DNA of 48,089 nucleotides. Source: an uncultured Clostridia bacterium. GTDB taxonomy: Bacteria; Bacillota; Clostridia; Christensenellales; CAG-138. The position numbers were made by a program, and so were the translations under genes. Shown in pieces: positions 1-6,727 of the stretch. Position 1 is the first letter of the stretch, and each line of letters starts with the position of its first letter. A model generated the notes under the pieces. The model did not search any database. It was given only the letters and a program-made list of their open reading frames with translations, and was not told where the DNA came from. The stretch is from the NCBI GenBank assembly GCA_905235205.1, contig CAJOKM010000012.1, positions 1 through 48,089 of the forward strand, in the 5' to 3' direction.

Positions 1-26
1 TCGCGGGGCTTTTCTCTGTCTTGGCT

Positions 27-1226
27 TCACTGCCCGTAGCGGTTCTGCGGGGCGTAGGAGGAGGTGTAGCCCTCCTTTTCGTAGATGCGGATCCACTCGC
101 GCAGACGGATGAGGAAATCCTCGTTGTTCACGGTCTTCGCCATCATCGAAATGACCTGCTCGGTCACGTCGCCCGTCGCGCCGCCCGCAAGCACGCGGCG
201 GAGCATGCGCACGCCTTCGAGCTCCTTTTGCGAGAGCAGCAGATCGTCGCGGCGCGTGCCGGACTTGTAAACGTCGATCGCGGGGAAGATGCGCTTTTCG
301 GAGAGCCGGCGGTCGAGATGAATCTCCATATTGCCGGTTCCCTTGAACTCCTCGTAGACGATGTCGTCCATGCGGCTGCCGGTCTCGACGAGCGCGGTCG
401 CGATGACGGTCAGACTGCCGCCGTTTTCGATGTTGCGCGCCGCGCCGAAAAAGCGCTTCGGCTTGTGCAGCGCGCCCGGATCCATACCGCCGGACAGCGT
501 GCGTCCGGTGGGCGGAATCACGAGGTTATAGGCGCGGGTAAGGCGCGTCAAAGAGTCGAGCAGGATGACGACGTCCTTTCCGTCTTCCACAAGCCGCATC
601 GCGCGCTCCTGCACCATTTCCGCGATGCGCGTGTGATGCTCGGGCAGCTCGTCGAACGTGGACGCCACGACCTCGCCGCGGATGCTGCGGCGCATATCGG
701 TGACCTCTTCGGGACGCTCGTCGATCAAAAGCACGATCAGGTGCGTGTCGGGATAGTTCTCGGTAATGCCGTTTGCGATCTGCTTTAAGAGCGTCGTCTT
801 GCCCGCTTTCGGCTGCGACACGATCATTGCGCGCTGCCCCTTGCCGATCGGCGCGATCAGGTCGATCAGACGCACGGAGAGGTTGTTCGCGCGGCCCGGC
901 GTTTCGAGCGTATAGCGCTCGTTCGGAAAGATCGGGACAAGCTCCTCATAGTTGACGCGGCGCTGCGCGTTCTCATCCGGATCTTTGCCGTTGACGCGAT
1001 CCACAAACAGCATCGCCTCATACTTGTCCCCTTCGCGGCGGGCGCGGGTGCGGCCCTCCACGTAGTCGCCGTTTTTCAGGTTGCAGCGGCGGATCTGCGC
1101 GTTGGAGATATACACGTCCTTCGGACCTGCGTCATAGTTCTCCACGCGTAAAAACCCGTAGCCGTCCATGATCTCTAAAACGCCCGCTGCGGTGCGGCAT
1201 TCGGGCGACTGCAGAAGCTCCGGCAC
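27..1226 (-). CDS. rho: Transcription termination factor Rho, OB-fold and ATPase part (downstream fragment of a split gene)
   Basis: Rho is a hexameric RNA-dependent ATPase/helicase that terminates transcription. This reading frame holds the cold-shock-like RNA-binding domain (from GVLEIMDGYGFLR, about residues 15-80) and the RecA-type ATPase core. Visible motifs are Walker A PKAGKTTLL, Walker B VVILLDSLTRL, the Q-loop region LSGGMDPGALHKPKRFF and the R-loop YKSGTRRDDLL. The GTG at its 5' end has no good ribosome-binding site. Upstream the same frame stays open through an Arg/Asn/Gln-rich linker and meets the Rho N-terminal frame exactly at a 29-bp tandem duplication (1388-1445). The gene is therefore frameshifted, unless the duplication is an assembly error. 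Identity is certain; whether it is expressed as a separate protein is not. Confidence 0.9.
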   Translation of the reverse strand: MPELLQSPECRTAAGVLEIMDGYGFLRVENYDAGPKDVYISNAQIRRCNLKNGDYVEGRTRARREGDKYEAMLFVDRVNGKDPDENAQRRVNYEELVPIFPNERYTLETPGRANNLSVRLIDLIAPIGKGQRAMIVSQPKAGKTTLLKQIANGITENYPDTHLIVLLIDERPEEVTDMRRSIRGEVVASTFDELPEHHTRIAEMVQERAMRLVEDGKDVVILLDSLTRLTRAYNLVIPPTGRTLSGGMDPGALHKPKRFFGAARNIENGGSLTVIATALVETGSRMDDIVYEEFKGTGNMEIHLDRRLSEKRIFPAIDVYKSGTRRDDLLLSQKELEGVRMLRRVLAGGATGDVTEQVISMMAKTVNNEDFLIRLREWIRIYEKEGYTSSYAPQNRYGQ

Positions 1227-1756
1227 CTGCGAGGGCTTGTTCTGCTCGGCGGGCGCATGATAGGCGGGATGCGAGCCGCCGTTCTCACGGTTGTGAAAAC
1301 GGTTCTGACGACCGTTCTGCTGCCGGTAATTACGGGCATGTCCCGGGCGCTCGACTGCGCCGGTCGCCGCCTCGCGTTCCGGCTGCTGCGCCTCGACCGG
1401 CTTCTGTTCCGGCGCGGCGCCTCGACCGGCTTCTGTTCCGGCGCGGTCGTCTCGGCGGGTGTCTGCGCCGGCTCGGCAACCCTTGCCTTCGGCGGTCTGC
1501 CGCGCTTTTTCGGAGCGGGCGCGGGCTGTGCAGACTGCACGGGCGCGGCGGACGGGTCCTTTGCGGCGGACAGGTCCTGAGGCTTTGCTTTGGGCGGCCT
1601 GCCGCGCTTTTTCGGCGCGGGGCGTTCGGGCGCGGATGCCTTTAACAGACTAATCAGCTCGGCCTTTTTGTACTTGCGGTACGATGGGATCCCGTTCTGC
1701 TTGGCAAGCGCGTGCAGTTCGGCGATCGTTAAGCTTTCCAGTTCGGTTTGATTCAC
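1175..1756 (-). CDS. rho: Rho N-terminal domain fragment (frameshifted upstream part of rho)
   Basis: The GTG at complement 1754-1756 is preceded by GGAGG six bases upstream, so this is the true start of rho. Residues about 1-40 form the Rho_N (SAP-like) domain, with the signature LAKQNGIPSYRKYKKAELISLL split over the helix-extended-helix. A low-complexity linker follows with two KKRGRPPKA AT-hook-like motifs and Pro/Ala-rich sequence. After PEQKPVEA the frame leaves the Rho linker and reads an arginine-rich nonsense tail to the stop at 1175. Removing one copy of the 29-bp repeat joins this frame to the ATPase fragment without any other change. A strong promoter (1833-1861) lies upstream. Confidence 0.8.
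   Translation of the reverse strand: MNQTELESLTIAELHALAKQNGIPSYRKYKKAELISLLKASAPERPAPKKRGRPPKAKPQDLSAAKDPSAAPVQSAQPAPAPKKRGRPPKARVAEPAQTPAETTAPEQKPVEAPRRNRSRSRRSSRNARRRPAQSSARDMPVITGSRTVVRTVFTTVRTAARIPPIMRPPSRTSPRRCRSFCSRPNAAPQRAF
1388..1445. repeat. Perfect 29-bp tandem duplication inside rho
   Basis: Positions 1388-1416 and 1417-1445 are identical and directly adjacent. In the two rho frames each copy encodes the same linker peptide (PEQKPVEA), which shows that one copy is ancestral. Because 29 is not a multiple of three, the extra copy shifts the frame between the Rho_N linker and the RNA-binding/ATPase part. Confidence 0.97.
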
Positions 1757-1832
1757 AAATTGCCTCCGGATATTGATTTTGAAAGGGTGTGTTTCTAAAC
1801 AAATGTATAGGAAATGGAATTGGTTCATACCC

Positions 1833-1861
1833 ATTTTAGGGAGTTCGGGATCGGTTGTCAA
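1833..1861 (-). promoter_or_regulatory. Sigma-A promoter of rho
   Basis: On the minus strand TTGACA (complement 1856-1861) is followed after exactly 17 bases by TAAAAT (complement 1833-1838). The rho GTG start lies about 80 bases further downstream, leaving an untranslated leader in which I see no clear regulatory structure. Confidence 0.85.
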
Positions 1862-1953
1862 GCGTTTCGCCAAAAAAGCGGAGCACCCGACGGGATCCGA
1901 CGCGTATTTTTTGCGCGCCGCACATAGAATGCGGTAAAGACGAGGAGGTGCCT

Positions 1954-2235
1954 ATGGAAAAACGAACGGACATCACGCCCGCGACGGCGCATTCCGTCCT
2001 GATCGAGGGACGGCGGAGGATGCGCATCACGGGCGTCGTTGAGGTGGAGAGCTTTCGGGAGGACGAACTGACGGTGCTGACACAGTCCGGCGCGCTGACG
2101 ATCTGGGGCGAGGAGCTGAAGCTCGGAAAACTGAATCCCGAGGACGGGCAGGTGCTGCTTGAAGGCGATATCGTTTCGATCGAATATGAGCAGCCGGAGC
2201 CGGAGCGGCGTTCGATCTTTTCAAGACGCAAATGA
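1954..2235 (+). CDS. yabP: Sporulation protein YabP
   Basis: A 93-residue protein of the YabP/YqfC family, needed for spore coat/cortex assembly in endospore formers. The start is the ATG at 1954, preceded by GAGGAGGTG; a longer in-frame extension upstream lacks a ribosome-binding site. The body shows the family pattern of a short beta-rich domain (HSVLIEGRRRMRITGVVEVESF, then LTVLTQSGALTIWGEELKLGKL). Its stop overlaps the start of yabQ (ATGA), the usual gene order in Bacillota. Together with yabQ it is the strongest evidence that the host can sporulate. Confidence 0.88.
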   Translation: MEKRTDITPATAHSVLIEGRRRMRITGVVEVESFREDELTVLTQSGALTIWGEELKLGKLNPEDGQVLLEGDIVSIEYEQPEPERRSIFSRRK

Positions 2236-2537
2236 TCGATGTGATCGCACAGCCGTACGAAGCGCTTCTGCTGTTTCACGGCGGCGCGGTTGCGGGGCTC
2301 GTCTATCTCCTATTGCGGATTGTCCGTGTGCGGGCGGGCAAGCGCTGGGTGACGCATGCGTTGGACGCGGTCTTTGTGATTCTGAACACGTTGATCTTTT
2401 CGGGATACCTCTTTGTCGCCGATCACGGTACCGTGCGCGGGTTTCTGACCGCGGCGTACGCGGCGGGGTTTGCGGCGGCGTATGCGGTTTTCTCGCCGTT
2501 GTTTTCACGAATATCACAAAAAATACGCAAAAAATAG
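2232..2537 (+). CDS. yabQ: Spore cortex biosynthesis protein YabQ
   Basis: A 101-residue membrane protein with three hydrophobic segments (about residues 15-30, 43-65 and 70-90) and a basic C-terminus ending KIRKK. It starts on an ATG overlapping the yabP stop and lies directly before a divIC-like gene, matching the conserved yabP-yabQ-divIC order. In Bacillus YabQ localises to the forespore membranes and is required for cortex formation. Sequence similarity in this family is low, so the name rests on size, topology and position. Confidence 0.8.
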   Translation: MIDVIAQPYEALLLFHGGAVAGLVYLLLRIVRVRAGKRWVTHALDAVFVILNTLIFSGYLFVADHGTVRGFLTAAYAAGFAAAYAVFSPLFSRISQKIRKK

Positions 2538-2561
2538 GTTCCGTTTTGGCATCGCGTCTGC

Positions 2562-2567
2562 TATACT
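2562..2567 (+). promoter_or_regulatory. -10 element TATACT seven bases before the divIC-like start
   Basis: TATACT is followed by seven bases and then the ATG at 2575. There is no room for a Shine-Dalgarno sequence, so a transcript starting at the usual distance from the -10 would be leaderless. The -35 region (TTCCGT, 2539-2544) is a weak match. The same spacing occurs at 5822-5837 and 12401-12416. Confidence 0.5.
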
Positions 2568-2574
2568 GTTAAGC

Positions 2575-2895
2575 ATGGAAGAATCGCCGAAGCGGAGAAT
2601 CCGCACCATCCATTTCCGACTGATCCACTTTGTCCTCGTACTGGTTGCGTGCGTGGTCATTCTTCTCGTGGTGCTGATTCCGCAGCGACTGCGTATCCAG
2701 TCCGCCCGGGAGGAGTACAATTCGCGGGTGGATCTTCTCAATCAGACCAAGCGCATCTATTCGCAGGAGCGCACGAACCTTGAGTACATGCGAACCGACG
2801 AATACAAGATCCAGCAGGGCATGACCAAATACGGCTGGCATTATCCGGAGGACTCCATGATCGCGGATGAGGGCGCGCCGTCCGTAGCGGAATGA
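2575..2895 (+). CDS. Septum formation initiator, DivIC/FtsB-like
   Basis: A 106-residue bitopic membrane protein: a short basic cytoplasmic N-terminus (MEESPKRRIRTIHFR), one transmembrane helix (about residues 19-40) and an extracytoplasmic coiled coil (SAREEYNSRVDLLNQTKRIY), followed by the family feature of a YIQQGMTKYGWHYP-like tail. DivIC/FtsB proteins join FtsL and DivIB in the divisome. The gene follows yabQ, as divIC does in Bacillus. No ribosome-binding site precedes the ATG; the start sits seven bases after a TATACT element. The stop overlaps the next start (ATGA at 2892). Confidence 0.8.
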   Translation: MEESPKRRIRTIHFRLIHFVLVLVACVVILLVVLIPQRLRIQSAREEYNSRVDLLNQTKRIYSQERTNLEYMRTDEYKIQQGMTKYGWHYPEDSMIADEGAPSVAE

Positions 2896-3764
2896 AGCCG
2901 GCGTTTCTTGTCATCGACATCGGCAGCAATTCCGTGCGGCGCATGCTCGGCGCATGGCAGAACGGGCGCGCGGTCTCGCTTTCGAAAACGCTTCGCACCA
3001 CACGGCTCGCCGCGGGACTCGACGCGTCGCGCATCCTCCGTGAAGAGCGCATGACGGATACGGTCAACGCCATCCGCGCCTATGCAGAGGAAGCCGAAAC
3101 GCTCGGCATTGGGGCGCTCGCCTATGCGACCAGCGCCGTTCGCGACGCGGCGAACAAAGCCGATTTTCTGGAACGGGTCAAAGCGGCGGCAGGAATCGAC
3201 GTACTGGTGCTGTCCGGCAAGGAGGAGGGCGCGTATGCTTACGAAGCCGCGACCGGCGGAACCGGGACCGTGTTCGACATCGGCGGCGGCAGTTTTCAGA
3301 TCGTTACGGACAAGCGTGCGCTGAGCGTACCGTGCGGATGCGTTCGCGCAAAGGACCGCTGTGACGCGCAGGACGTTCAAACGCTTGAACGGGAGTTGTT
3401 TGCCTGGATCGACGCCTCCGCGACGCTTCCCAAACGCGTGCCCGGACCTGTTTACGGCGTGGGCGGAACGATCACGTCGATCGGCGCGCTGCTTGCGGGA
3501 CAAACGGTTTATGACGGCAACTCGCTTTCTGCGATTACACCGGACCGGCTCGATCGGATGCTCGGATCGCTTTGCACACAATCCGAGCGCGAACGGACGC
3601 GGCATCCGCTTTTGCGGGAGCGCGGCGAGGTGATTTTACAGGGCGCGACGATTCTTCGGTGTATGATGCTTCGTACGCATACGGACTGCGTCGTGCCGAC
3701 CGACCGCGACGGTATGGAGGGGATCGCCGAGGCGCGGCTGCGGCCGCCGGCGCCATTGAATTGA
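2892..3764 (+). CDS. Ppx/GppA phosphatase family protein
   Basis: A 290-residue protein of the ASKHA ATPase fold, the size of one exopolyphosphatase/guanosine pentaphosphatase catalytic module. Visible are the N-terminal phosphate-1 motif VIDIGSNSVRRMLG (canonical R following GSNS), the phosphate-2 motif VFDIGGGSFQIV, and GVGGTITSIGALL. The family hydrolyses inorganic polyphosphate and/or converts pppGpp to ppGpp, so it links to stringent-response and phosphate metabolism. The start overlaps the divIC-like stop, so it is probably co-transcribed with that gene. Substrate preference cannot be told from sequence. Confidence 0.85.
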   Translation: MKPAFLVIDIGSNSVRRMLGAWQNGRAVSLSKTLRTTRLAAGLDASRILREERMTDTVNAIRAYAEEAETLGIGALAYATSAVRDAANKADFLERVKAAAGIDVLVLSGKEEGAYAYEAATGGTGTVFDIGGGSFQIVTDKRALSVPCGCVRAKDRCDAQDVQTLERELFAWIDASATLPKRVPGPVYGVGGTITSIGALLAGQTVYDGNSLSAITPDRLDRMLGSLCTQSERERTRHPLLRERGEVILQGATILRCMMLRTHTDCVVPTDRDGMEGIAEARLRPPAPLN

Positions 3765-3781
3765 AAACGGAGGGAACGGGA

Positions 3782-4075
3782 ATGGAACGGAAAGAAAAGA
3801 TCCTGCATGCGATCGAGATCGCGCTGGGCGTACTCGGCGCGGGACTGGTGATTGCGATTCTTGTTTTGAAGATCACAAAGCACGAGATGCTGTATCTGAC
3901 GTATCCGCTGGTCGGCGTCGTGATCGCGTTTCTGATCGTCGACGAGTGCGCGCGGGCGCAAAAACGCAAGCGTCTTAGGGCGGAAGCCGAGGCGGAGCAG
4001 ACCGAGGCCGAACCGAAGCCCGAAGCGGACGCGATGCCGAAGGACGCGTTCGAGTTTGACAAAGAAGAGCCGTGA
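3782..4075 (+). CDS. Small two-helix membrane protein, unknown function
   Basis: A 97-residue protein starting at ATG 3782 after GGAGGGAACGG. Two predicted membrane helices (about residues 9-26 and 31-48) are followed by a basic stretch (RAQKRKRLR) and an acidic Glu-rich tail ending FEFDKEEP, giving a hairpin topology with both termini probably cytoplasmic. Its stop overlaps the GTG start of the next gene, so the two are translationally coupled. I do not recognise a family. Confidence 0.7.
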   Translation: MERKEKILHAIEIALGVLGAGLVIAILVLKITKHEMLYLTYPLVGVVIAFLIVDECARAQKRKRLRAEAEAEQTEAEPKPEADAMPKDAFEFDKEEP

Positions 4076-4875
4076 GCATCGAAACCGTTTTTGAACAGAT
4101 CGATCTTTTGCGCTGTCCCGTGTGCGGGGCGGCGTTTTCGCGCTGCGGCGCGTCGCTCCGGTGCGAAAACGGACACACCTTCGACGCGTCGAAAAAGGGC
4201 TACGTGCATTTTGCGCCGAACGCGAACCCCTCGCGCTACGGCGCGGCGCTGTTTGAAGCGAGAAGACGCACATTAGAAGCGGGTTTTTACGACGCCGTGA
4301 TCGCGGCGATCCGCAGCGCAATGCCGAAGGACGCGGAGGCGGTTCTGGACGCGGGCTGCGGCGACGGCACGTTTACCAAGGCGCTCGCAGGGAAAACGAC
4401 GATCGGCGTGGACCTAAGTAAGGACGCGATCCTACTTGCCGCGCGCGGCGGCGGCCCGATCCTGTGGGCGGTTGCAGACCTCACGCGTCTGCCGCTCAAA
4501 GACGCGTCTTTTGACGTGATCCTGAACCTGTTTTCGCCCGCGCACTATGCCGAGTTTAGCCGCATACTGAAACCCGGCGGACGGCTAATAAAGCTCGTGC
4601 CGCAGGAAGGGTATCTAAAGGAGATTCGCGCGCTGATGGGGGAACGCCTAAAGCGGGAAACCTACTCGAACGAGGCTGTCGTCTCACATCTTGCGGAACG
4701 CTTCACGCTTTCGGAACGCGTCCGCGTCACAAACACGTTTCCGCTCACCGAAGAACAGGCGAAGGATTTCCTGCTGATGACGCCGCTGACCTTCAACGCC
4801 GATCCGGACGCGCTGGACGCGGGCGCGCTTCCCTCGATCACGATCGACGCGGAGCTTTTGGTCGCGACGCAATAA
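4072..4875 (+). CDS. 23S rRNA (guanine-N1)-methyltransferase, RlmA family
   Basis: A 267-residue SAM-dependent methyltransferase. The N-terminal zinc-binding module LRCPVCGAAFSRC...RCENGHTFD and the following SKKGYVHFAPN are diagnostic of RlmA-type enzymes, which methylate N1 of G745 or G748 in 23S rRNA hairpin 35. The SAM motif VLDAGCGDGTFTKAL (about residues 88-102) and FDVILNLFSPAHYAEFSRIL (motif IV region) follow. It starts with GTG overlapping the previous stop (GTGA). RlmA-I and RlmA-II (tylosin/mycinamicin resistance type) cannot be separated by eye. Confidence 0.85.
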   Translation: MSIETVFEQIDLLRCPVCGAAFSRCGASLRCENGHTFDASKKGYVHFAPNANPSRYGAALFEARRRTLEAGFYDAVIAAIRSAMPKDAEAVLDAGCGDGTFTKALAGKTTIGVDLSKDAILLAARGGGPILWAVADLTRLPLKDASFDVILNLFSPAHYAEFSRILKPGGRLIKLVPQEGYLKEIRALMGERLKRETYSNEAVVSHLAERFTLSERVRVTNTFPLTEEQAKDFLLMTPLTFNADPDALDAGALPSITIDAELLVATQ

Positions 4876-5104
4876 GAACAAATTTTACAATTTCCGAAAA
4901 AGGGAATTCGCGTTTGACGTCGTATAAATTCCATATAGACTATATAGATTATAAATTCCATATAGATTAGAAATTCCAGATTTAGAATATTCTATACAGT
5001 CCATACTGTATAGAAATTCAGATCTGGAATTCAAATATAGATTACAACGGTTCGGCTTTGGAGGCCAAACCGGTAGTAAAGAAGAGTCTAAACAGGAATG
5101 TACT
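4876..5104. repeat. AT-rich intergenic patch with direct repeats and a large nested hairpin
   Basis: This 229-bp stretch lies between two convergent genes and is much more AT-rich than its surroundings. A 17-bp direct repeat occurs at 4923-4939 and 4950-4966. An outer inverted repeat (AATTCCAGAT, 4972-4981, with ATCTGGAATT, 5022-5031) encloses an inner perfect one (TCTATACAGT, 4991-5000, with ACTGTATAGA, 5005-5014, loop CCAT). There is no T-run typical of a terminator and no convincing coding sequence. It could be a decayed mobile element or a structured termination zone. Confidence 0.7.
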
Positions 5105-5824
5105 TTAATAACTGACTTTTTTGATATTTGCCGCATGCTCGGCGTCGGGAAGGGAGAGGACGTGAGAAACGCTGTCCCTGAAGTAGACGCAGACGCGCTC
5201 CTGCCCGTCCCACTGCATCGAGGCTGCGACGCGCTGTCCGTCGAGCTCGAAAAGCACCGCGCATTTATAGAAGCTGTTTGTGCTGCCGAGCCAGCGGGTG
5301 AGCGTTGAAACGGCGGTGATGCGAGCCGCAGCGCCCGAAGGAAGCGTCAGCTCGGCGTGGCCTTCGCCCGATTCGAAGACGAGCGTGACGGAGTCGCCGG
5401 TGGCGGCGTTTATGAGCGTGTACGATTCGCCCGCAGTAAGCTTTGCCTTGATAACGTCCCACGAGACGGGATCGCCCTTTTGCGCGATCGCGCCCTGCGC
5501 CGTATAGGTCAAGGGGATCTCCGCGTGGAAGTCGACGCGCTTTGCGCCGCGGGAAAACAGCGCGTTGAGCGTTTCCTCGCCGATCGAGCCGTCGCTCATA
5601 ATGCCGGACGCCGCCTGGTACGCGACGACCGCGCTTTTTGTGACCGTCTGAAAACTGCCCGTCGGCTTATAGGTATAGAAGCCGAGATCACTTAGCCGCA
5701 TCTGTACGCATGTTACGGCTTCGCCCTTGGCGCCCTGCTGCATCAGTTCCGCTTCGTCTCCGACGCCGGTTCGGACCGTGAACAGCAGACAGAAGACAAA
5801 GACGAGTGCGAGGAATCGTTTCAT
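5105..5824 (-). CDS. Secreted peptidoglycan-binding domain protein
   Basis: A 239-residue protein with a cleavable Sec signal (MKRFLALVFVFCLLFTVRTGVG). Residues about 28-95 form a PG_binding_1 module (LMQQGAKGEAVTCVQMRLSDLGFYTYKPTGSF...AVVAYQAASGIMSDGSIGEETLNALFS). The C-terminal ~140 residues are a beta-rich domain I do not recognise by name; they contain SWDVIKAKLTAGESYTLIN. Related clostridial proteins are extracellular and associate with the wall. The ATG at 5824 follows a TATACT element by only seven bases and has no Shine-Dalgarno sequence. It is divergent from the small Cys-rich gene at 5902, and the two promoters overlap. Confidence 0.78.
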   Translation of the reverse strand: MKRFLALVFVFCLLFTVRTGVGDEAELMQQGAKGEAVTCVQMRLSDLGFYTYKPTGSFQTVTKSAVVAYQAASGIMSDGSIGEETLNALFSRGAKRVDFHAEIPLTYTAQGAIAQKGDPVSWDVIKAKLTAGESYTLINAATGDSVTLVFESGEGHAELTLPSGAAARITAVSTLTRWLGSTNSFYKCAVLFELDGQRVAASMQWDGQERVCVYFRDSVSHVLSLPDAEHAANIKKVSY

Positions 5825-5831
5825 AGATAAC

Positions 5832-5860
5832 AGTATAGCATATTCCGTTGCTCTTGAAAA
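5832..5860 (-). promoter_or_regulatory. Promoter of the peptidoglycan-binding gene (TTTTCA-17-TATACT)
   Basis: On the minus strand TTTTCA (complement 5855-5860) and TATACT (complement 5832-5837) are separated by 17 bases. The ATG begins seven bases after TATACT, which predicts a leaderless transcript. Its -35 hexamer overlaps the -35 of the divergent promoter at 5854-5882. Confidence 0.65.
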
Positions 5861-5882
5861 GCGCGGATTTCGGTGGTACAAT
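5854..5882 (+). promoter_or_regulatory. Divergent promoter of the small Cys-rich gene (TTGAAA-17-TACAAT)
   Basis: TTGAAA (5854-5859) is followed after 17 bases by TACAAT (5877-5882), upstream of the ribosome-binding site GGAGG and ATG 5902. The -35 shares five of six base pairs with the -35 of the opposite promoter, so RNA polymerase should not be able to occupy both at once. Confidence 0.6.
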
Positions 5883-5901
5883 CAACGGCGGAGGTGATTT
5901 C

Positions 5902-6111
5902 ATGCGGTGCAGTTGCCGCCGTTGCGGCGCGTATATGGTGCAGGACGAAAAGGGGGTCAAGAGCCGCTGTATCTGTCCCGAATGCTTTTTCACATGCTCC
6001 GCGTGCATCGACACGTCCGGCGGACAGCCGCTTGATCTCGATTCGCTGCGGATGCTCGCGCTTCTTCGCGAGACGCAGGGAGCTGAACCGGAGGAAGAAA
6101 CCGAATACTGA
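5902..6111 (+). CDS. Small eight-cysteine (zinc-ribbon-like) protein
   Basis: A 69-residue protein with eight cysteines in the first 35 residues: C3-x-C5-x2-C8, then C23-x-C25-x2-C28-x3-C32-x2-C35. The rest is an acidic, soluble tail ending EEETEY. The spacing suggests a protein binding one or two Zn ions, or possibly an Fe-S protein. The start at ATG 5902 has GGAGGTG seven bases upstream; an upstream in-frame ATG has no ribosome-binding site. It is monocistronic, ending at the hairpin at 6117-6136. I do not recognise a named family. Confidence 0.7.
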   Translation: MRCSCRRCGAYMVQDEKGVKSRCICPECFFTCSACIDTSGGQPLDLDSLRMLALLRETQGAEPEEETEY

Positions 6112-6116
6112 AACAA

Positions 6117-6136
6117 ACGCCCGCGCAAGCGGGCGT
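6117..6136. terminator. Bidirectional terminator between convergent genes
   Basis: Perfect 8-bp GC-rich stem (ACGCCCGC / GCGGGCGT) with a GCAA loop. It is flanked by ATTTCATT on the plus side and TTTGTTTC on the minus side, so it can serve both the Cys-rich gene and the HutD-family gene. Confidence 0.8.
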
Positions 6137-6142
6137 ATTTCA

Positions 6143-6673
6143 TTACAGATCGATCGTGAACAGAACGGACGGCTTTGACACCGACAGGATCTTCTCGCCG
6201 TTCGGATACAGCCGTAGAAAGCTGTCGGCGGGGAAGACCGTGCCCGAAACATCGGTCTCTTCGGGACAGTACAGAAACAGGAACGTATGCGGCGTGAACG
6301 CCGATTCGCCGGAAAAAACGATGCGCATGCTGCCGCGCACGTTTTTGAGCATGAGATTGAGATCGCGTCCGCAGCCGCGGCTTTGGATCGGCTCCTCGCC
6401 CAAAAACGTAAGCACCTGTCCGCGCGCAAGGTAGCTCCAGGCGCCGCTGCGCCGGAGGTAGAATCCGTCCGAGAGCGGCGTTAAAAACCGTGTCACGCCC
6501 GAAAGCGGGGTAAACGTCGATTCGGGCGTCTGAATGACGGCGGAGCTGATGCGAAACTGAAACCGGCGTTCGGTATAGGAGCCGTTTTCGGGAAACAGAA
6601 ACAGTTCGGTCGTTTTGCCGCCGCTCCACTCCGTGGTGCGCCGGGTCATGGGATCAAGCAGGCGTATTTCCAT
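6143..6673 (-). CDS. HutD/Ves family protein
   Basis: A 176-residue protein of the cupin-like HutD/Ves family. The characteristic N-terminal motif MTRRTTEWSGGKTTELFLFP and the later FQFRISSAVIQ, PLSGVTRFLTPL and GYLARGQ-like strands match the family. HutD is associated with histidine utilisation and Ves with cold response in proteobacteria, but biochemical function is poorly defined. No hut genes are nearby. The ribosome-binding site ACGGAGG is well placed, but it lies immediately after a terminator-like hairpin (6689-6718), so transcription probably depends on read-through or an undetected promoter within the upstream gene. Confidence 0.8.
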   Translation of the reverse strand: MEIRLLDPMTRRTTEWSGGKTTELFLFPENGSYTERRFQFRISSAVIQTPESTFTPLSGVTRFLTPLSDGFYLRRSGAWSYLARGQVLTFLGEEPIQSRGCGRDLNLMLKNVRGSMRIVFSGESAFTPHTFLFLYCPEETDVSGTVFPADSFLRLYPNGEKILSVSKPSVLFTIDL

Positions 6674-6688
6674 ACATACCTCCGTTAA

Positions 6689-6718
6689 AAACCGGACTGT
6701 CGCTTGACAGTCCGGTTT
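6689..6718 (-). terminator. Terminator-like hairpin between the vanW-type gene and the hutD-like gene
   Basis: Perfect 13-bp inverted repeat (6689-6701 with 6706-6718, loop GCTT). On the minus strand the stem runs into a T-rich stretch, as an intrinsic terminator does. It is directly followed by the Shine-Dalgarno sequence of the hutD-like gene, leaving no space for an independent promoter. Confidence 0.75.
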
Positions 6719-6727
6719 ATTACATGA

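Noticed and set aside
1388..1445. Programmed ribosomal frameshift in rho
   Set aside because: No slippery sequence or stimulatory structure is evident, and the exact 29-bp duplication fully explains the frame change.
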